From assembly GCF_000308555.1 (NCBI RefSeq), contig NZ_BAFY01000132.1:25281-89280 (forward strand): a DNA stretch of 64,000 bases. The letters are read 5' to 3'. A program made the translations under genes and the position numbers. Of this stretch, positions 45,280 to 53,957 are shown in pieces (the first letter of the stretch is position 1; each line of letters begins with the position of its first letter). This stretch comes from Nocardia cyriacigeorgica NBRC 100375. GTDB taxonomy: Bacteria > Actinomycetota > Actinomycetes > Mycobacteriales > Mycobacteriaceae. Under the pieces are notes generated by a model that worked only from the letters and a program-made list of their open reading frames with translations, searched no databases and had not been told where the DNA came from.

Positions 45280-46254
45280 CTAGTCGGTGCGCGCGCTCAC
45301 ATCGTCGAGCGCGGCGGCGATGGCACGCGGCAGCTCGAGCGTCTCGGCGGCCAGCACACCGGTCAGCTGGCCGATGTCGCGGGCGCCGACGAACATGCTC
45401 GCCACTCCCGGCCGGTCCCGGATCCAGGCCAGCGCTACCGCCAGCGGCGAGGTCGCCAACCCGTCGGCGGCGGTGACCAGTGCGTCGACCACACGGGTGG
45501 CGCGGTCGTCGAGCCTGCCGCGGATCTCGGCGGCGGTGGCTTCGTCGGCACCGCGGGAATCGGCGGGGACCCCGTCGCGGTATTTGCCGGTGAGGATGCC
45601 GCCGGCCAGCGGGGCGGTGGCGATCATGCCGACCCCGTGGTGGGCCGCGGCGGGCACGGTGTCGTCCTCGGCGCCGCGCGCCAGCAGCGAATAGGGCGTC
45701 TGGGCGACGGTGATCGGCGCCATCGCGGCCAGGCTCGCCAACTGCCACGCGGTGAACCCGCGGACCCCCGCATATCGCACCCGCCCCGAACGCAGCGCCA
45801 ATTCCACGGTGGCGGCGACCTCCTCGAGCGGGGTGCGCGGATCCCAGGCCGCGATATGCCAGATGTCGAGATGATCGGTGCCCAGTTCGAGCAGAGTGCG
45901 ATCCAGTTGCCGCAGCAGCGTGCGGCGTGAGGTGTCCACCCCGATACCCGGTGCCTGCGGTAGCGGAGGCGTGCCGTCGGCGGCGGGCGGGGCGGGTCGC
46001 GGGTGCAGGCCCGCGCACCCGCTGAGCACCAGATCGTCGCGGGAGACCAGATCGCCGAGCAGGTCGGCCAGGATCCGCTGGGCCGCGCCACCGGCGTAGA
46101 CCGGGGAGGTGTCGACGAGAGTGCCGCCGGCCTCGACGAACGCCATCAACTGCACCGCTGCCTGGTCGGCATCGGTGCGGCTGCCCCAGGTGTGGGTGGC
46201 CAACCCGATCCGCGACACCCGCAGGCCGCTGCGACCGACTGTCCGCTGTTCCAT
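45280..46254 (-). CDS. aldo/keto reductase-family protein lacking catalytic Lys and His
   Basis: 324 residues with the AKR TIM barrel: RTVGRSGLRVSRIGLATHTW, TLVDTSPVYAGG (Asp and Tyr of the tetrad present), TLLELGTDHLDIWHIAAWDP, VRYAGVRGFTAWQLASLAA, MIATAPLAGGILTGKYR. In active AKRs the strand after the Tyr reads S/A-T-K-x-G with catalytic Lys; here it is LVLSGCAGL. The His normally in WQxHAWDP is Ala (HIAAWDP). So two tetrad residues are missing and reductase activity is doubtful. ATG 46254. It is divergent from uppP. Similar degenerate forms occur in mycobacteria as I remember them. Confidence 0.82.
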   Translation of the reverse strand: MEQRTVGRSGLRVSRIGLATHTWGSRTDADQAAVQLMAFVEAGGTLVDTSPVYAGGAAQRILADLLGDLVSRDDLVLSGCAGLHPRPAPPAADGTPPLPQAPGIGVDTSRRTLLRQLDRTLLELGTDHLDIWHIAAWDPRTPLEEVAATVELALRSGRVRYAGVRGFTAWQLASLAAMAPITVAQTPYSLLARGAEDDTVPAAAHHGVGMIATAPLAGGILTGKYRDGVPADSRGADEATAAEIRGRLDDRATRVVDALVTAADGLATSPLAVALAWIRDRPGVASMFVGARDIGQLTGVLAAETLELPRAIAAALDDVSARTD

Positions 46255-46495
46255 CACCGTGTCCGCGCATTCGTCACGGCGCCAAGCGTAGAGCCTGATC
46301 CGCCGGTGCGGTCCTTCTCGCGCGCCGGGTCGCGCGTCGTGTGGGCCACACCGCACCCCACCCAACCCCGACCGGCGCCGCCGAGGTCAACACGGTACTG
46401 TCGCTGCGAGATAGCGGTCCGAACGCCGGGGTCACCCGCCGATGAACCAATCATCTTCTCGGAACGGATATTTCGGCGGCAGTACAGGAGGGTGA

Positions 46496-47446
46496 GTGAT
46501 AGGCGAGTCGATGACCTGGCTCCAGGCGATAGTGCTCGGCCTGGTGCAGGGGCTGACCGAATTCCTGCCGATCTCCTCCTCCGGACATCTGCGGATCGTG
46601 TCGTCGGTGTTCTTCGGCGACGACGCCGGCGCCTCCTTCACCGCCGTCACCCAGCTCGGCACCGAGGCCGCGGTACTGGTGTTCTTCGCCAAGGACATCT
46701 GGCGCATCGTGCAGGTGTGGTGTGCCACGGTGTTCGAGAAGCTGACCCAGCGCTCCCGGGAGACGGTGCCGCTCAGCGAGCAGGTGACCACGAAACTGCC
46801 CGTCGTCACCGGATCCGGGCCCGTCGGTTACGACCCGGGCGCCGACGCGCAACGCGAACTCGACTACCGCATCGGCTGGTATGTGATCATCGCCACCATC
46901 CCGATCGGGGTGCTGGGTTTCCTGTTCAAGGACGTCATCCGCACCGGTGCCCGCAACCTGTGGCTGGTGTCGTTCATGTTGATCGCGTTCGCGCTGGTGA
47001 TCGCGGCCGCCGAGTACTACGGCCGCAAGACCCGCCCGATCGACCAGCTCACCACCCGTGACGGCCTGGTCATGGGCTTCGCCCAGTGCCTGGCGCTGAT
47101 CCCGGGCGTCTCCCGGTCCGGCGCCACGTCCAGCGCGGGCCTGTTCCTCGGGCTCGAACGCGAGGCCGCGGTGCGGTTCTCGTTCCTGCTGGCCATCCCC
47201 GCCGTGACCGCCTCGGGCCTGTTCAGCCTTCCCGACGCCTTCGAACCCGCAGGTGAGGGCCTCAATGCCAGTGGCCCGCAGCTGCTGGTGGCCACGCTGA
47301 TCGCGTTCGCGGCCGGGTACGCCTCGGTCGCCTGGCTGCTGCGTTTCGTCAGCAATCACAGCCTCTACTGGTTCGTCGGCTACCGCATCGTGCTCGGCGT
47401 GGTTGTGATGGGCCTGCTCGCGGGCGGGGTGGTGTCGGCGACATGA
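46496..47446 (+). CDS. uppP: undecaprenyl-diphosphatase
   Basis: 316 residues, eight or so membrane helices. Active-site motifs are [19 protein letters not shown] (the E...PISSSGH box) and [20 protein letters not shown] (the PGxSRSGAT box). It recycles undecaprenyl pyrophosphate to the monophosphate carrier for peptidoglycan synthesis and confers bacitracin tolerance. GTG 46496 is preferred because AGGAGG ends 4 bases before it; ATG 46511 is alternative. It heads a run on the same strand with the phosphatase, DUF3090, SCO1664-type and mshC genes, like the mycobacterial Rv2136c region. Confidence 0.95.
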   Translation: MIGESMTWLQAIVLGLVQGLTEFLPISSSGHLRIVSSVFFGDDAGASFTAVTQLGTEAAVLVFFAKDIWRIVQVWCATVFEKLTQRSRETVPLSEQVTTKLPVVTGSGPVGYDPGADAQRELDYRIGWYVIIATIPIGVLGFLFKDVIRTGARNLWLVSFMLIAFALVIAAAEYYGRKTRPIDQLTTRDGLVMGFAQCLALIPGVSRSGATSSAGLFLGLEREAAVRFSFLLAIPAVTASGLFSLPDAFEPAGEGLNASGPQLLVATLIAFAAGYASVAWLLRFVSNHSLYWFVGYRIVLGVVVMGLLAGGVVSAT

Positions 47447-47462
47447 TCGCTAGGCTGGCGCC

Positions 47463-48197
47463 ATGACGGTGATCCTGCTGCGCCACGGTGTGTCGACCTC
47501 CAACACCGCGCACACACTGGCCGGCCGCAGCCCCGGCGTCGAACTCACCGACCGCGGCGCCGAACAAGCCCGCTCGGTCGCCGAACGCCTGGGCGGGCTG
47601 CCGATCCAGCAGATCGTCATCTCACCCATGCTGCGCTGCCAGCGCACCGTCGCCCCACTGGCGGAGAAAACCGGCCTCGAACCGGTCGTGGAGGCGCGGC
47701 TGGCCGAAGTCGACTACGGCGACTGGACCGGCCGCGCCATCTCCGAACTGCTGAAAGAACCGCTGTGGAAGGTCGTGCAACGGCATGCCTCCGGCGCGGT
47801 GTTCCCCAGCGGCGAAGGCCTCGCCGACGTGCAGACGCGCGCGGTCGCGGCGGTCCGCGAACACGACCGCACGCTGGCCGAGAAGCACGGCGGTGATGTG
47901 CTGTGGGTGGCGTGCACCCACGGCGACGTCATCAAATCGGTCCTCGCCGACGCGCTCGGCCTGCACCTGGACGGCTTCCAGCGCATCGTGGTCGAACCGG
48001 CCTCCATCAGCGTGGTCCGCTACACCCCGACCGCCCCGTATGTCACCCGGATCAACGACACCGGCCCCGATCTCGACGGCCTGGTCCCCGCGCCCGCACA
48101 AAGCTCCGCCCAGTCGGGTCCGGTGCCCGGGGGTGAGATCGGTGCGGCCGGGAACACGGATAATGGGAATACGCGGCCCAGCGATTCCTTGTCATGA
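47463..48197 (+). CDS. histidine phosphatase superfamily, MSMEG_4193-type
   Basis: 244 residues. The phosphohistidine motif LLRHGVSTSNTAHTLAGRSP is at residues 5-24 and the second His in WVACTHGDVIKSVLADALG near 155. EVDYGDWTGRAISELLKEPL supplies the acid Glu region. A C-terminal 40-residue Pro/Ser/Gly-rich tail is disordered. It probably hydrolyses a phosphate ester; substrate unknown despite the phosphomutase name used for this subfamily. ATG 47463 lies 16 bases after uppP. The fixed neighbourhood uppP-this-DUF3090-SCO1664-mshC suggests co-regulation. Confidence 0.92.
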   Translation: MTVILLRHGVSTSNTAHTLAGRSPGVELTDRGAEQARSVAERLGGLPIQQIVISPMLRCQRTVAPLAEKTGLEPVVEARLAEVDYGDWTGRAISELLKEPLWKVVQRHASGAVFPSGEGLADVQTRAVAAVREHDRTLAEKHGGDVLWVACTHGDVIKSVLADALGLHLDGFQRIVVEPASISVVRYTPTAPYVTRINDTGPDLDGLVPAPAQSSAQSGPVPGGEIGAAGNTDNGNTRPSDSLS

Positions 48198-48284
48198 GTA
48201 GTCGGCCGAACCGGGCAATCGCGGCCGCGTCGACCCCGATACGGGCGCCGCGGGCCGAACATGATCACGTATCAGGAGGTGCAT

Positions 48285-48869
48285 GTGTCACGAGCAATCC
48301 ATGTATTTCGCACCCCCGAACGTTTCGTCGCCGGAACTGTCGGTGAACCGGGCGATCGCGCGTTCTACCTGCAGGCCGTGCAAGAGCCCCGGGTGGTGAG
48401 CGTGCTGCTGGAAAAGCAGCAGGTGAAGGTGCTCGCCGACCGGATGGGTCTGCTGCTGGACGAGGTGGCGCGCCGCTTCGGCGCCGAGGTGCCGCCGCAA
48501 GCCGACGACGTCAGCGACAACGCACCGCTGCTCACCCCGATCGACGCCGAATTCCGGGTGGGCACCATGGGCCTGGGCTGGGACGCCGACGCCGGCGCGG
48601 TTGTGGTGGAACTGCTGGCGATCACCGAAACCGAGGTCGACGAATCGGTGGTGCTCGACGACACCGAAGAAGGCCCCGATGCGGTGCGGGTGTTTCTCAC
48701 CCCGATGCAGGCTCGCGAGTTCGCGCTGCGCTCGGCGCGGGTGATCGCGGCCGGACGCCCACCGTGCCCGCTGTGCGGGGAGCCGCTGTCGGCGCGCGGG
48801 CACATGTGCGTGCGCACCAACGGCTACAAGCGCGGTGACATCTTCGGCGCCACCGAGCTGGAGGAGTGA
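48285..48869 (+). CDS. DUF3090 protein
   Basis: 194 residues. The DUF3090 pattern is clear: HVFRTPERFVAGTVGEPGDR, FYLQAVQEPRVVSVLLEKQQ, GWDADAGAVVVELLAIT and a C-terminal zinc-ribbon-like CPLCGEPLSARGHMCVRTNG. This actinobacterial family has no established activity. GTG 48285 has AGGAGG 7 bases upstream; ATG 48261 is in frame but lacks a site. The stop is 3 bases before the next gene, so the two are coupled. Confidence 0.92.
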   Translation: MSRAIHVFRTPERFVAGTVGEPGDRAFYLQAVQEPRVVSVLLEKQQVKVLADRMGLLLDEVARRFGAEVPPQADDVSDNAPLLTPIDAEFRVGTMGLGWDADAGAVVVELLAITETEVDESVVLDDTEEGPDAVRVFLTPMQAREFALRSARVIAAGRPPCPLCGEPLSARGHMCVRTNGYKRGDIFGATELEE

Positions 48870-48872
48870 GCG

Positions 48873-49673
48873 GTGCCCGCGGCAGGTGACGAGTTCACCA
48901 CCGGCGAGCTGACGGTGATCGGGCGCGTGACCACCGCGAGCAACCTCACCCTGGTCTGCGATATCGGCGACGGCGAAGCACCACTGCGGGTGGTGTACAA
49001 GCCGGTGCGCGGGGAACAGCCGCTGTGGGATTTCCCCGACGGCACCCTCGCCGGCCGCGAAGTCGCCTCCTATCTGATCTCCGAGGCACTGGGCTGGTCG
49101 GTGATCCCCGAGACGATCCTGCGCGACGGCCCGTTCGGGCCGGGCATGGTGCAACGCTGGATCACCGCAGCCGACAACCACACCGACCGCGGCCACCGCC
49201 TCGACCTGGTCGACCTGTGCCCGCCGGGCGCGGTTCCGGAGGGGTTCTGCGAGGTGCTGCGCGCGCTGGATCCCGAAGGCAACGAGGTCTCGCTCATCCA
49301 CGCCGACGACCCTCGCCTGCACCGGATGGCGGTGCTGGATGTGCTGCTCAACAACGCCGACCGCAAGGGCGGGCACGCCTTGGAAGGCATCGACGGCCAG
49401 GTGTACGGCGTCGACCACGGCATCTGCCTGCACAGCGAGCACAAATTGCGCACCGTGCTGTGGGGGTGGGCCGGTCGGCCCATCGATGCCACCCTGCTCG
49501 CCGATATCGAATCGTTCACCAACGCGCTGCCGGGCGAGCTGGCCGACACCCTGTCCGCGCATATCGCCGATGCCGAGATCGACGCGTTGCTCGACCGCGC
49601 CAAACGGCTGCTCGACGAGCCGACGATGCCGCTGCCGTCCACCGCACGCCCCATTCCGTGGCCGGCGTTCTGA
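48873..49673 (+). CDS. SCO1664-type (phosphatidylinositol-kinase-like) protein
   Basis: 266 residues. The fold is that of PI3/4-kinase-like proteins: LRVVYKPVRGEQPLWDF (nucleotide Lys), TLAGREVASYLISEALGW, LDVLLNNADRKGGHAL (catalytic loop D-x4-N-x-D) and VYGVDHGICLHSEHKLRTV (metal Asp). It may phosphorylate or otherwise modify a small molecule or protein; no substrate is known. GTG 48873 directly follows the DUF3090 stop with GGAGG inside the end of that gene. Constant partner of DUF3090 and mshC in actinobacteria. Confidence 0.9.
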   Translation: MPAAGDEFTTGELTVIGRVTTASNLTLVCDIGDGEAPLRVVYKPVRGEQPLWDFPDGTLAGREVASYLISEALGWSVIPETILRDGPFGPGMVQRWITAADNHTDRGHRLDLVDLCPPGAVPEGFCEVLRALDPEGNEVSLIHADDPRLHRMAVLDVLLNNADRKGGHALEGIDGQVYGVDHGICLHSEHKLRTVLWGWAGRPIDATLLADIESFTNALPGELADTLSAHIADAEIDALLDRAKRLLDEPTMPLPSTARPIPWPAF

Positions 49674-49828
49674 GCCCTGCGCCGGTCATCGGTTCTGCCT
49701 GAGCCAAACCCTTGACACCACGGCGACGCCGGTTCCGTGCAGGTCCGCGCCCGCGTATCGCATGCCGTGTCAGGCGTGTGTGCCGGGGTGGGCGCCGACG
49801 GTCTCCACGACACCTTTACCCTCGAAGA

Positions 49829-51067
49829 ATGCAGTCCTGGTCCGATACCCCGATCCCGACGGTCCCCGGAGCAGGACCCCCGTTGCGGTTGTACGACACC
49901 GCCGACCGGCAGGTGCGCCCCGTGACTGCCGGCGCCACCGCCAGCATGTACGTGTGTGGCATCACCCCCTACGACGCCACCCACCTCGGCCACGCCGCGA
50001 CCTACCTCACCTTCGATCTGATCAACCGGATCTGGCGCGACGGCGGCCATGAGGTGCACTACGTGCAGAACGTCACCGACGTCGACGATCCGCTGTTCGA
50101 GCGCGCCGCCCGCGACGGCGTCGACTGGCGCGAGCTGGGCACCAGCGAGATCGAGCTGTACCGCGAGGACATGGCCGCACTGCGGATCGTCCCGCCGCGC
50201 GACTACATCGGCGCCATCGAATCGGTCGACGAGGTGGTGGAGTTCGTCGGCAAACTCGTCGCTTCCGGCGCCGCCTACACCGTCGACGATGCCGAATTCC
50301 CCGACATCTACTTCCGCGCCGACGCTACCGAACAGTTCGGCTACGAATCCGGCTACGACCGGGCGACCATGGAGCGGTTGTTCGCCGAACGCGGCGGCGA
50401 CCCCGACCGTCCCGGCAAACGCGACACCATCGACGCGCTGCTGTGGCGCGCTGCCCGCCCCGGCGAACCGTCGTGGCCGTCGCCGTTCGGGCCGGGACGC
50501 CCGGGCTGGCATATCGAATGCGCCGCGATCGCGGTGAACCGGCTCGGCACCGAGTTCGACATCCAGGGCGGCGGCAGCGACCTGATCTACCCGCACCACG
50601 AGTACTCCGCCGCACACGCCGAGGCGCTGGTCGCCGGACGCCGCTTCGCCCGCCACTACGTCCATGCGGGGCTGATCGGTTTGGACGGGGAGAAGATGTC
50701 GAAATCCAAGGGCAACCTGGTGCTGGTGTCGACGCTGCGCCGCGCCGGGGTGGATCCGGCCGCGATCCGGCTGGGCCTGCTGGCCGGGCACTACCGCCAG
50801 GACCGCATGTGGACCGACGCCGTACTCGACGAGGCTGGTGCCCGGCTGGATCGCTGGCGCTGCGCCACGGCCCTGCCCGCCGCCGGCGCCGCCACCGACA
50901 CCATCGCCCGCCTGCGCCAGCACCTGGCCGACGATCTCGACACCCCGAAGGCGCTGGCCGCGGTCGACAACTGGGCCGATGAAGCGCTCACCTACGGCGG
51001 CACCGACACCGATGCGCCGGCCGCGATCGCGACCGCGGTGGACGCCCTGCTCGGCGTGCGGCTGTGA
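49829..51067 (+). CDS. mshC: cysteine:1-D-myo-inosityl-2-amino-2-deoxy-glucopyranoside ligase
   Basis: 412 residues. A paralogue of cysteinyl-tRNA synthetase that joins Cys to GlcN-inositol in mycothiol synthesis. The HIGH-like box is [16 protein letters not shown], zinc ligands lie in [10 protein letters not shown] and [11 protein letters not shown], and the KMSKS box is [15 protein letters not shown]. It lacks the tRNA-binding C-terminal domain of CysS, as expected for MshC. Start ATG 49829, supported by the conserved beginning QSWSDTPIP. It is the last gene of the uppP run, 155 bases after the kinase-like gene, and a hairpin follows. Mycothiol confirms an actinomycete. Confidence 0.96.
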   Translation: MQSWSDTPIPTVPGAGPPLRLYDTADRQVRPVTAGATASMYVCGITPYDATHLGHAATYLTFDLINRIWRDGGHEVHYVQNVTDVDDPLFERAARDGVDWRELGTSEIELYREDMAALRIVPPRDYIGAIESVDEVVEFVGKLVASGAAYTVDDAEFPDIYFRADATEQFGYESGYDRATMERLFAERGGDPDRPGKRDTIDALLWRAARPGEPSWPSPFGPGRPGWHIECAAIAVNRLGTEFDIQGGGSDLIYPHHEYSAAHAEALVAGRRFARHYVHAGLIGLDGEKMSKSKGNLVLVSTLRRAGVDPAAIRLGLLAGHYRQDRMWTDAVLDEAGARLDRWRCATALPAAGAATDTIARLRQHLADDLDTPKALAAVDNWADEALTYGGTDTDAPAAIATAVDALLGVRL

Positions 51068-51084
51068 ACCGCTGAACCCACCTG

Positions 51085-51117
51085 TCCCGGGCCGGAACGT
51101 GCGATGCCGGTCCGGGA
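51085..51117. terminator. terminator hairpin after mshC
   Basis: An 11-bp stem with one G-T pair (TCCCGGGCCGG at 51085-51095 with CCGGTCCGGGA at 51107-51117) and an 11-base loop, 18 bases past the mshC stop and before the convergent reductase gene. Confidence 0.6.
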
Positions 51118-51243
51118 AACCGCGGGCCCGATCGCGTCGGCGCCGATCCGGCACTCGGGCCTGTCGCGGTGCTGACCTATCGGTGGTCGCCGGTGCGGCG
51201 GAGCCGCGCGCGAATCGGGTGATCTCCCCGAACCGGCGTCATG

Positions 51244-51657
51244 TCAGCGTGATGAGGCCGCGGTGTCGATGCGCACCAGTACCTGTTCGGTGCCGTCCAT
51301 CGCGAATCGGCCGGCCACCGAGCGGATATAGCTGCTGAAGCGGGCCAGCTGCTGTGGAGTCAGTGGTTCGATGGAGGCGATCCCGCTTCGCCAGCGCAGC
51401 CCGGTCCGCAGCCGAACCCGCGGATCGGCCTCGATGTTGCGCACCCAGTCCGCGCGCCGCCCATGCACCGACACCAGCAACATCTGCGTGCCTTCGGTGA
51501 TGCCGCGCGCCAGCGGTTTGCGCCGCGGCTGCCCGGACTGCCGGCCGGTGGTTTCCAGCACCACCCAGAACGGCACGATCGGGGCCAGCAATCGCGCGCC
51601 GGGCCCGGACAGCTTCCAAAAGCCCAGGACCCCAGGGGGTCTCGTCGACTGCGTCAT
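51244..51657 (-). CDS. nitroreductase/quinone reductase family (Ddn-like, F420H2-dependent)
   Basis: 137 residues, the usual size of deazaflavin-dependent nitroreductases. Typical segments are GARLLAPIVPFWVVLETTGR, SGQPRRKPLARGITEGTQML, VSVHGRRADWVRNIEADPRV and RLRTGLRW. Members are split-barrel enzymes using reduced coenzyme F420 to reduce quinones or nitro compounds, at the membrane surface. Start ATG 51657. It stands alone, convergent with mshC. Confidence 0.85.
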   Translation of the reverse strand: MTQSTRPPGVLGFWKLSGPGARLLAPIVPFWVVLETTGRQSGQPRRKPLARGITEGTQMLLVSVHGRRADWVRNIEADPRVRLRTGLRWRSGIASIEPLTPQQLARFSSYIRSVAGRFAMDGTEQVLVRIDTAASSR

Positions 51658-51777
51658 CGCCTCACCCTAGCCGGGTGCCACGCGGCGGCAAAGGGTTCAC
51701 CGCAACACTTGTGGCCGGCACGCGCGCCGGGACAGGCCGTGAGTGAGGCCGGTATCTGCTGACGGCCCCGTCCGCGA

Positions 51778-52425
51778 TCAGGTGAGCGCGTCGATGGCGG
51801 TGGCGAACATCGTCTGCTTGATGGCGGCCAGGGTGCCCGGGTCCTTGGCGCCCAGCGGGGCCAGCAGCTGGGTCGCGGCGGAGACGAGTTCGCCTTCGGG
51901 TGCGGTGGCGTCGACGATGCCGGCCGCGGCTGCGTCGACGCCGCCGTAGCGGCGGCCGGTGGTCATCGAGGCGACCGCGGCCTGCGGGGTGAGCTTGGCC
52001 TGGATGAGCGCTGCCATTCCGGGGGTGAACGGGATGCGGATGTCGACTTCGGGGAAGCAGAAGTAGCCGCGGTCGGCGCGCATGATGCGGTAGTCGTGGG
52101 CGATGGCGAGCATCGCACCGGCGCCGAAGGCGTGGCCCGGCATGGCCGCGACGGTGGGCACACCGAGGGTGAGCACGCGCGCGAAGAGGCCCTGGACCCG
52201 GCCGACGTACCAGTCGGCGCGCTCGCCGTTGGCCGAAAGCCATTCCAGGTCGAGGCCATTGGAGTAGAACTTGCCGCTCGCGGTGGTGATGAGGGCGTGC
52301 GCGCCGTCGGCCGTGACGGTGTCGAGGTGGGTGTTCAGCTCGTCGAGGAAGGCGGGGGAGAACCGGTTCTCGCCGTCGCCGAGGTCGAGGACGGCGATCT
52401 TATCGTGGTAGTCGAGGGTGGGCAT
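51778..52425 (-). CDS. enoyl-CoA hydratase/isomerase (crotonase) family protein
   Basis: 215 residues. Crotonase motifs are VLDLGDGENRFSPAFLDELN, LITTASGKFYSNGLDLEWLS (oxyanion hole), VAAMPGHAFGAGAMLAIAHD and YFCFPEVDIRIPFTPGMAAL, where the Glu of PEV is the usual catalytic residue. It is shorter than classical hydratases and resembles the plant/bacterial delta-isomerase-like group. It probably acts on an acyl-CoA. The TetR gene is 42 bases upstream on the same strand, so the pair is one operon controlled from the inverted repeat upstream of tetR. Confidence 0.88.
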   Translation of the reverse strand: MPTLDYHDKIAVLDLGDGENRFSPAFLDELNTHLDTVTADGAHALITTASGKFYSNGLDLEWLSANGERADWYVGRVQGLFARVLTLGVPTVAAMPGHAFGAGAMLAIAHDYRIMRADRGYFCFPEVDIRIPFTPGMAALIQAKLTPQAAVASMTTGRRYGGVDAAAAGIVDATAPEGELVSAATQLLAPLGAKDPGTLAAIKQTMFATAIDALT

Positions 52426-52467
52426 GGGGCTCCTTGTTTTCGGGTTGTTTTCGGGGTTTTGCCGGGA

Positions 52468-53088
52468 TCAGTCGGGGGGTCCGACGTCGAGGACGGCGCG
52501 TACCGCCGCCTCCAGTTGGCGTTGGGCATGGGGCGCCCTGATCTGGTTGCGGCGCAACAGAATTGCTGTGGGTAGATCGACCAGGCAGGTGGTGATGACG
52601 GCGACGGCGGGCCCGTCGCGGCGATCCCACATCACCTGCGCCAGCCGAATCATCAATCCCACCAGGGCCCGGTCGGTGCCGGTGAGTTCGGTGGCGAGGG
52701 TTTCGGGCAGGTCGTGGCCGAGCAGTTGTTCGCGCGAGATGGTCAGCAGCAGGGCCGAGGAGTCCGGGTGCGCGCGGGCGAAGACCGCAGGTGTGCGGGC
52801 GGCCGCGACCACCGCGTCCACGCATGCGGGGGAACCGGGCTGTGGTGCGGCCGGGAGGGCGGCGTCGATGTGGATGGTCTGCAGTTCCAGAAACCGGTGC
52901 GCCGCTCGCAACCACGCCCGTGCCAGCAGTTCGGCCCGGGAGCCGAAGCTGTGGTAGATCGCGCCGTTGGAGACGCCGGTGGCGGCGGCGACGGCCCGGA
53001 TGGTGACCGCGGCGGGGCCGGAACGCGCGGCCAGGTGTTCGGCGGCGTCGAGGACGGCGTCGAGGTCGTGGATGCGCGGGCGAGGCAT
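52468..53088 (-). CDS. TetR-family regulator
   Basis: 206 residues. The helix-turn-helix spans residues 8-50: LDAVLDAAEHLAARSGPAAV, IRAVAAATGVSNGAIYHSFG. The C-terminal ligand domain is helical and variable. ATG 53088 is used; the longer open frame to 53220 has no coding character. An 11-bp inverted repeat lies 10 bases upstream of this start, the usual position for a TetR self-operator. The co-transcribed crotonase suggests an acyl-CoA or fatty-acid effector (inference). Confidence 0.9.
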   Translation of the reverse strand: MPRPRIHDLDAVLDAAEHLAARSGPAAVTIRAVAAATGVSNGAIYHSFGSRAELLARAWLRAAHRFLELQTIHIDAALPAAPQPGSPACVDAVVAAARTPAVFARAHPDSSALLLTISREQLLGHDLPETLATELTGTDRALVGLMIRLAQVMWDRRDGPAVAVITTCLVDLPTAILLRRNQIRAPHAQRQLEAAVRAVLDVGPPD

Positions 53089-53097
53089 GCGGCCACT

Positions 53098-53121
53098 ATA
53101 ACAGAGCAAGTGCTCTGTTAT
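53098..53121. promoter_or_regulatory. TetR operator
   Basis: Perfect inverted repeat ATAACAGAGCA-AG-TGCTCTGTTAT (11-bp arms) 10 bases before the tetR start at 53088. It is AT-richer than the surroundings. Confidence 0.75.
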
Positions 53122-53242
53122 ACGAGCCTGGTGGCCAGCGGCAGTGAAGCCGACGTACAGGTGGGCGCGTGCGGGTGTCGCGGTCGATACGCTGCCGAAT
53201 CCTGCACAGCCATCGGGCACGCGGTGTCCTGTTTAGTTCCCG

Positions 53243-53258
53243 CACTGAATGTTTCAGT
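53243..53258. promoter_or_regulatory. inverted repeat in the divergent TetR/TetR region
   Basis: CACTGAA-TGT-TTCAGTG (7-bp arms), with imperfect extension to about 53235-53264 (AGTTcCC / GGtAACT-like). It lies 127 bases upstream of the second tetR gene and could be its operator. Confidence 0.4.
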
Positions 53259-53384
53259 GGGTAACTGATACCGGATGACACTCTGTAATCGGCGTCGTGA
53301 CTCGGCTACCCTCGGGCCAGCCGACGACACGATGGGGTACCGTTCGGTCCTTCCACCCAGCCCACACCAGAAGAACGGTGCCGT

Positions 53385-53948
53385 ATGTCACGAGTGGTCA
53401 CCAAGGAGCAGTACTTTCACACCGGACTGGAAGTGCTGGCCGAACTCGGCTTCAAAAACCTCAACATCGGTGTGCTGTGCCGGCGCCTCGGTGTCACCAG
53501 CGGCTCTTTCTACCATCATTTCGGCAGTTGGCAGGGTTTCGTCGACGCCCTGCTCGACCATTGGGAGAACCGCCAGGTCCTGATCCTGCGCACCCTCAAC
53601 TTCAACCAGGGCCATCCCGACGACGACATTCGCGCCATGTCGGATCTGGCGCTCGGCCTGCATCATGCCGCCGAAGCCGCCATCCGCGCGTGGGCGGCCA
53701 ACGACGAGTCGGTGAATCTCGCCGTCAAGCGGGTTGACGAATCCCGCAGGCGCACCGTGCACAAGGCGATCAAGGGGGTAGTCGGTGATGACGAGACCGC
53801 GGCCGTGGTCACCGAACTGGGGATGGCGATGTTGATCGGCTTCCAGCAGACCGCCACCGGTGAACAACCCATCGGGCTGGACCGGCTGCTCACCGAATAC
53901 GCCCGCCTCATCTACACCCACGCCCGCCGGGTGGGTGCCGGCTCGTAA
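53385..53948 (+). CDS. TetR-family regulator
   Basis: 187 residues. The N-terminal helix-turn-helix (HTGLEVLAELGFKNLNIGVL, CRRLGVTSGSFYHHFGSWQG) is followed by a helical domain with LRTLNFNQGHPDDDIRAMS and IRAWAANDESVNLAVKRVDE, a subgroup seen in mycolata. Start ATG 53385. The AlkZ-like gene starts 9 bases after its stop, so the two are co-transcribed. Ligand unknown. Confidence 0.9.
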   Translation: MSRVVTKEQYFHTGLEVLAELGFKNLNIGVLCRRLGVTSGSFYHHFGSWQGFVDALLDHWENRQVLILRTLNFNQGHPDDDIRAMSDLALGLHHAAEAAIRAWAANDESVNLAVKRVDESRRRTVHKAIKGVVGDDETAAVVTELGMAMLIGFQQTATGEQPIGLDRLLTEYARLIYTHARRVGAGS

Positions 53949-53957
53949 AGTGGGGTC

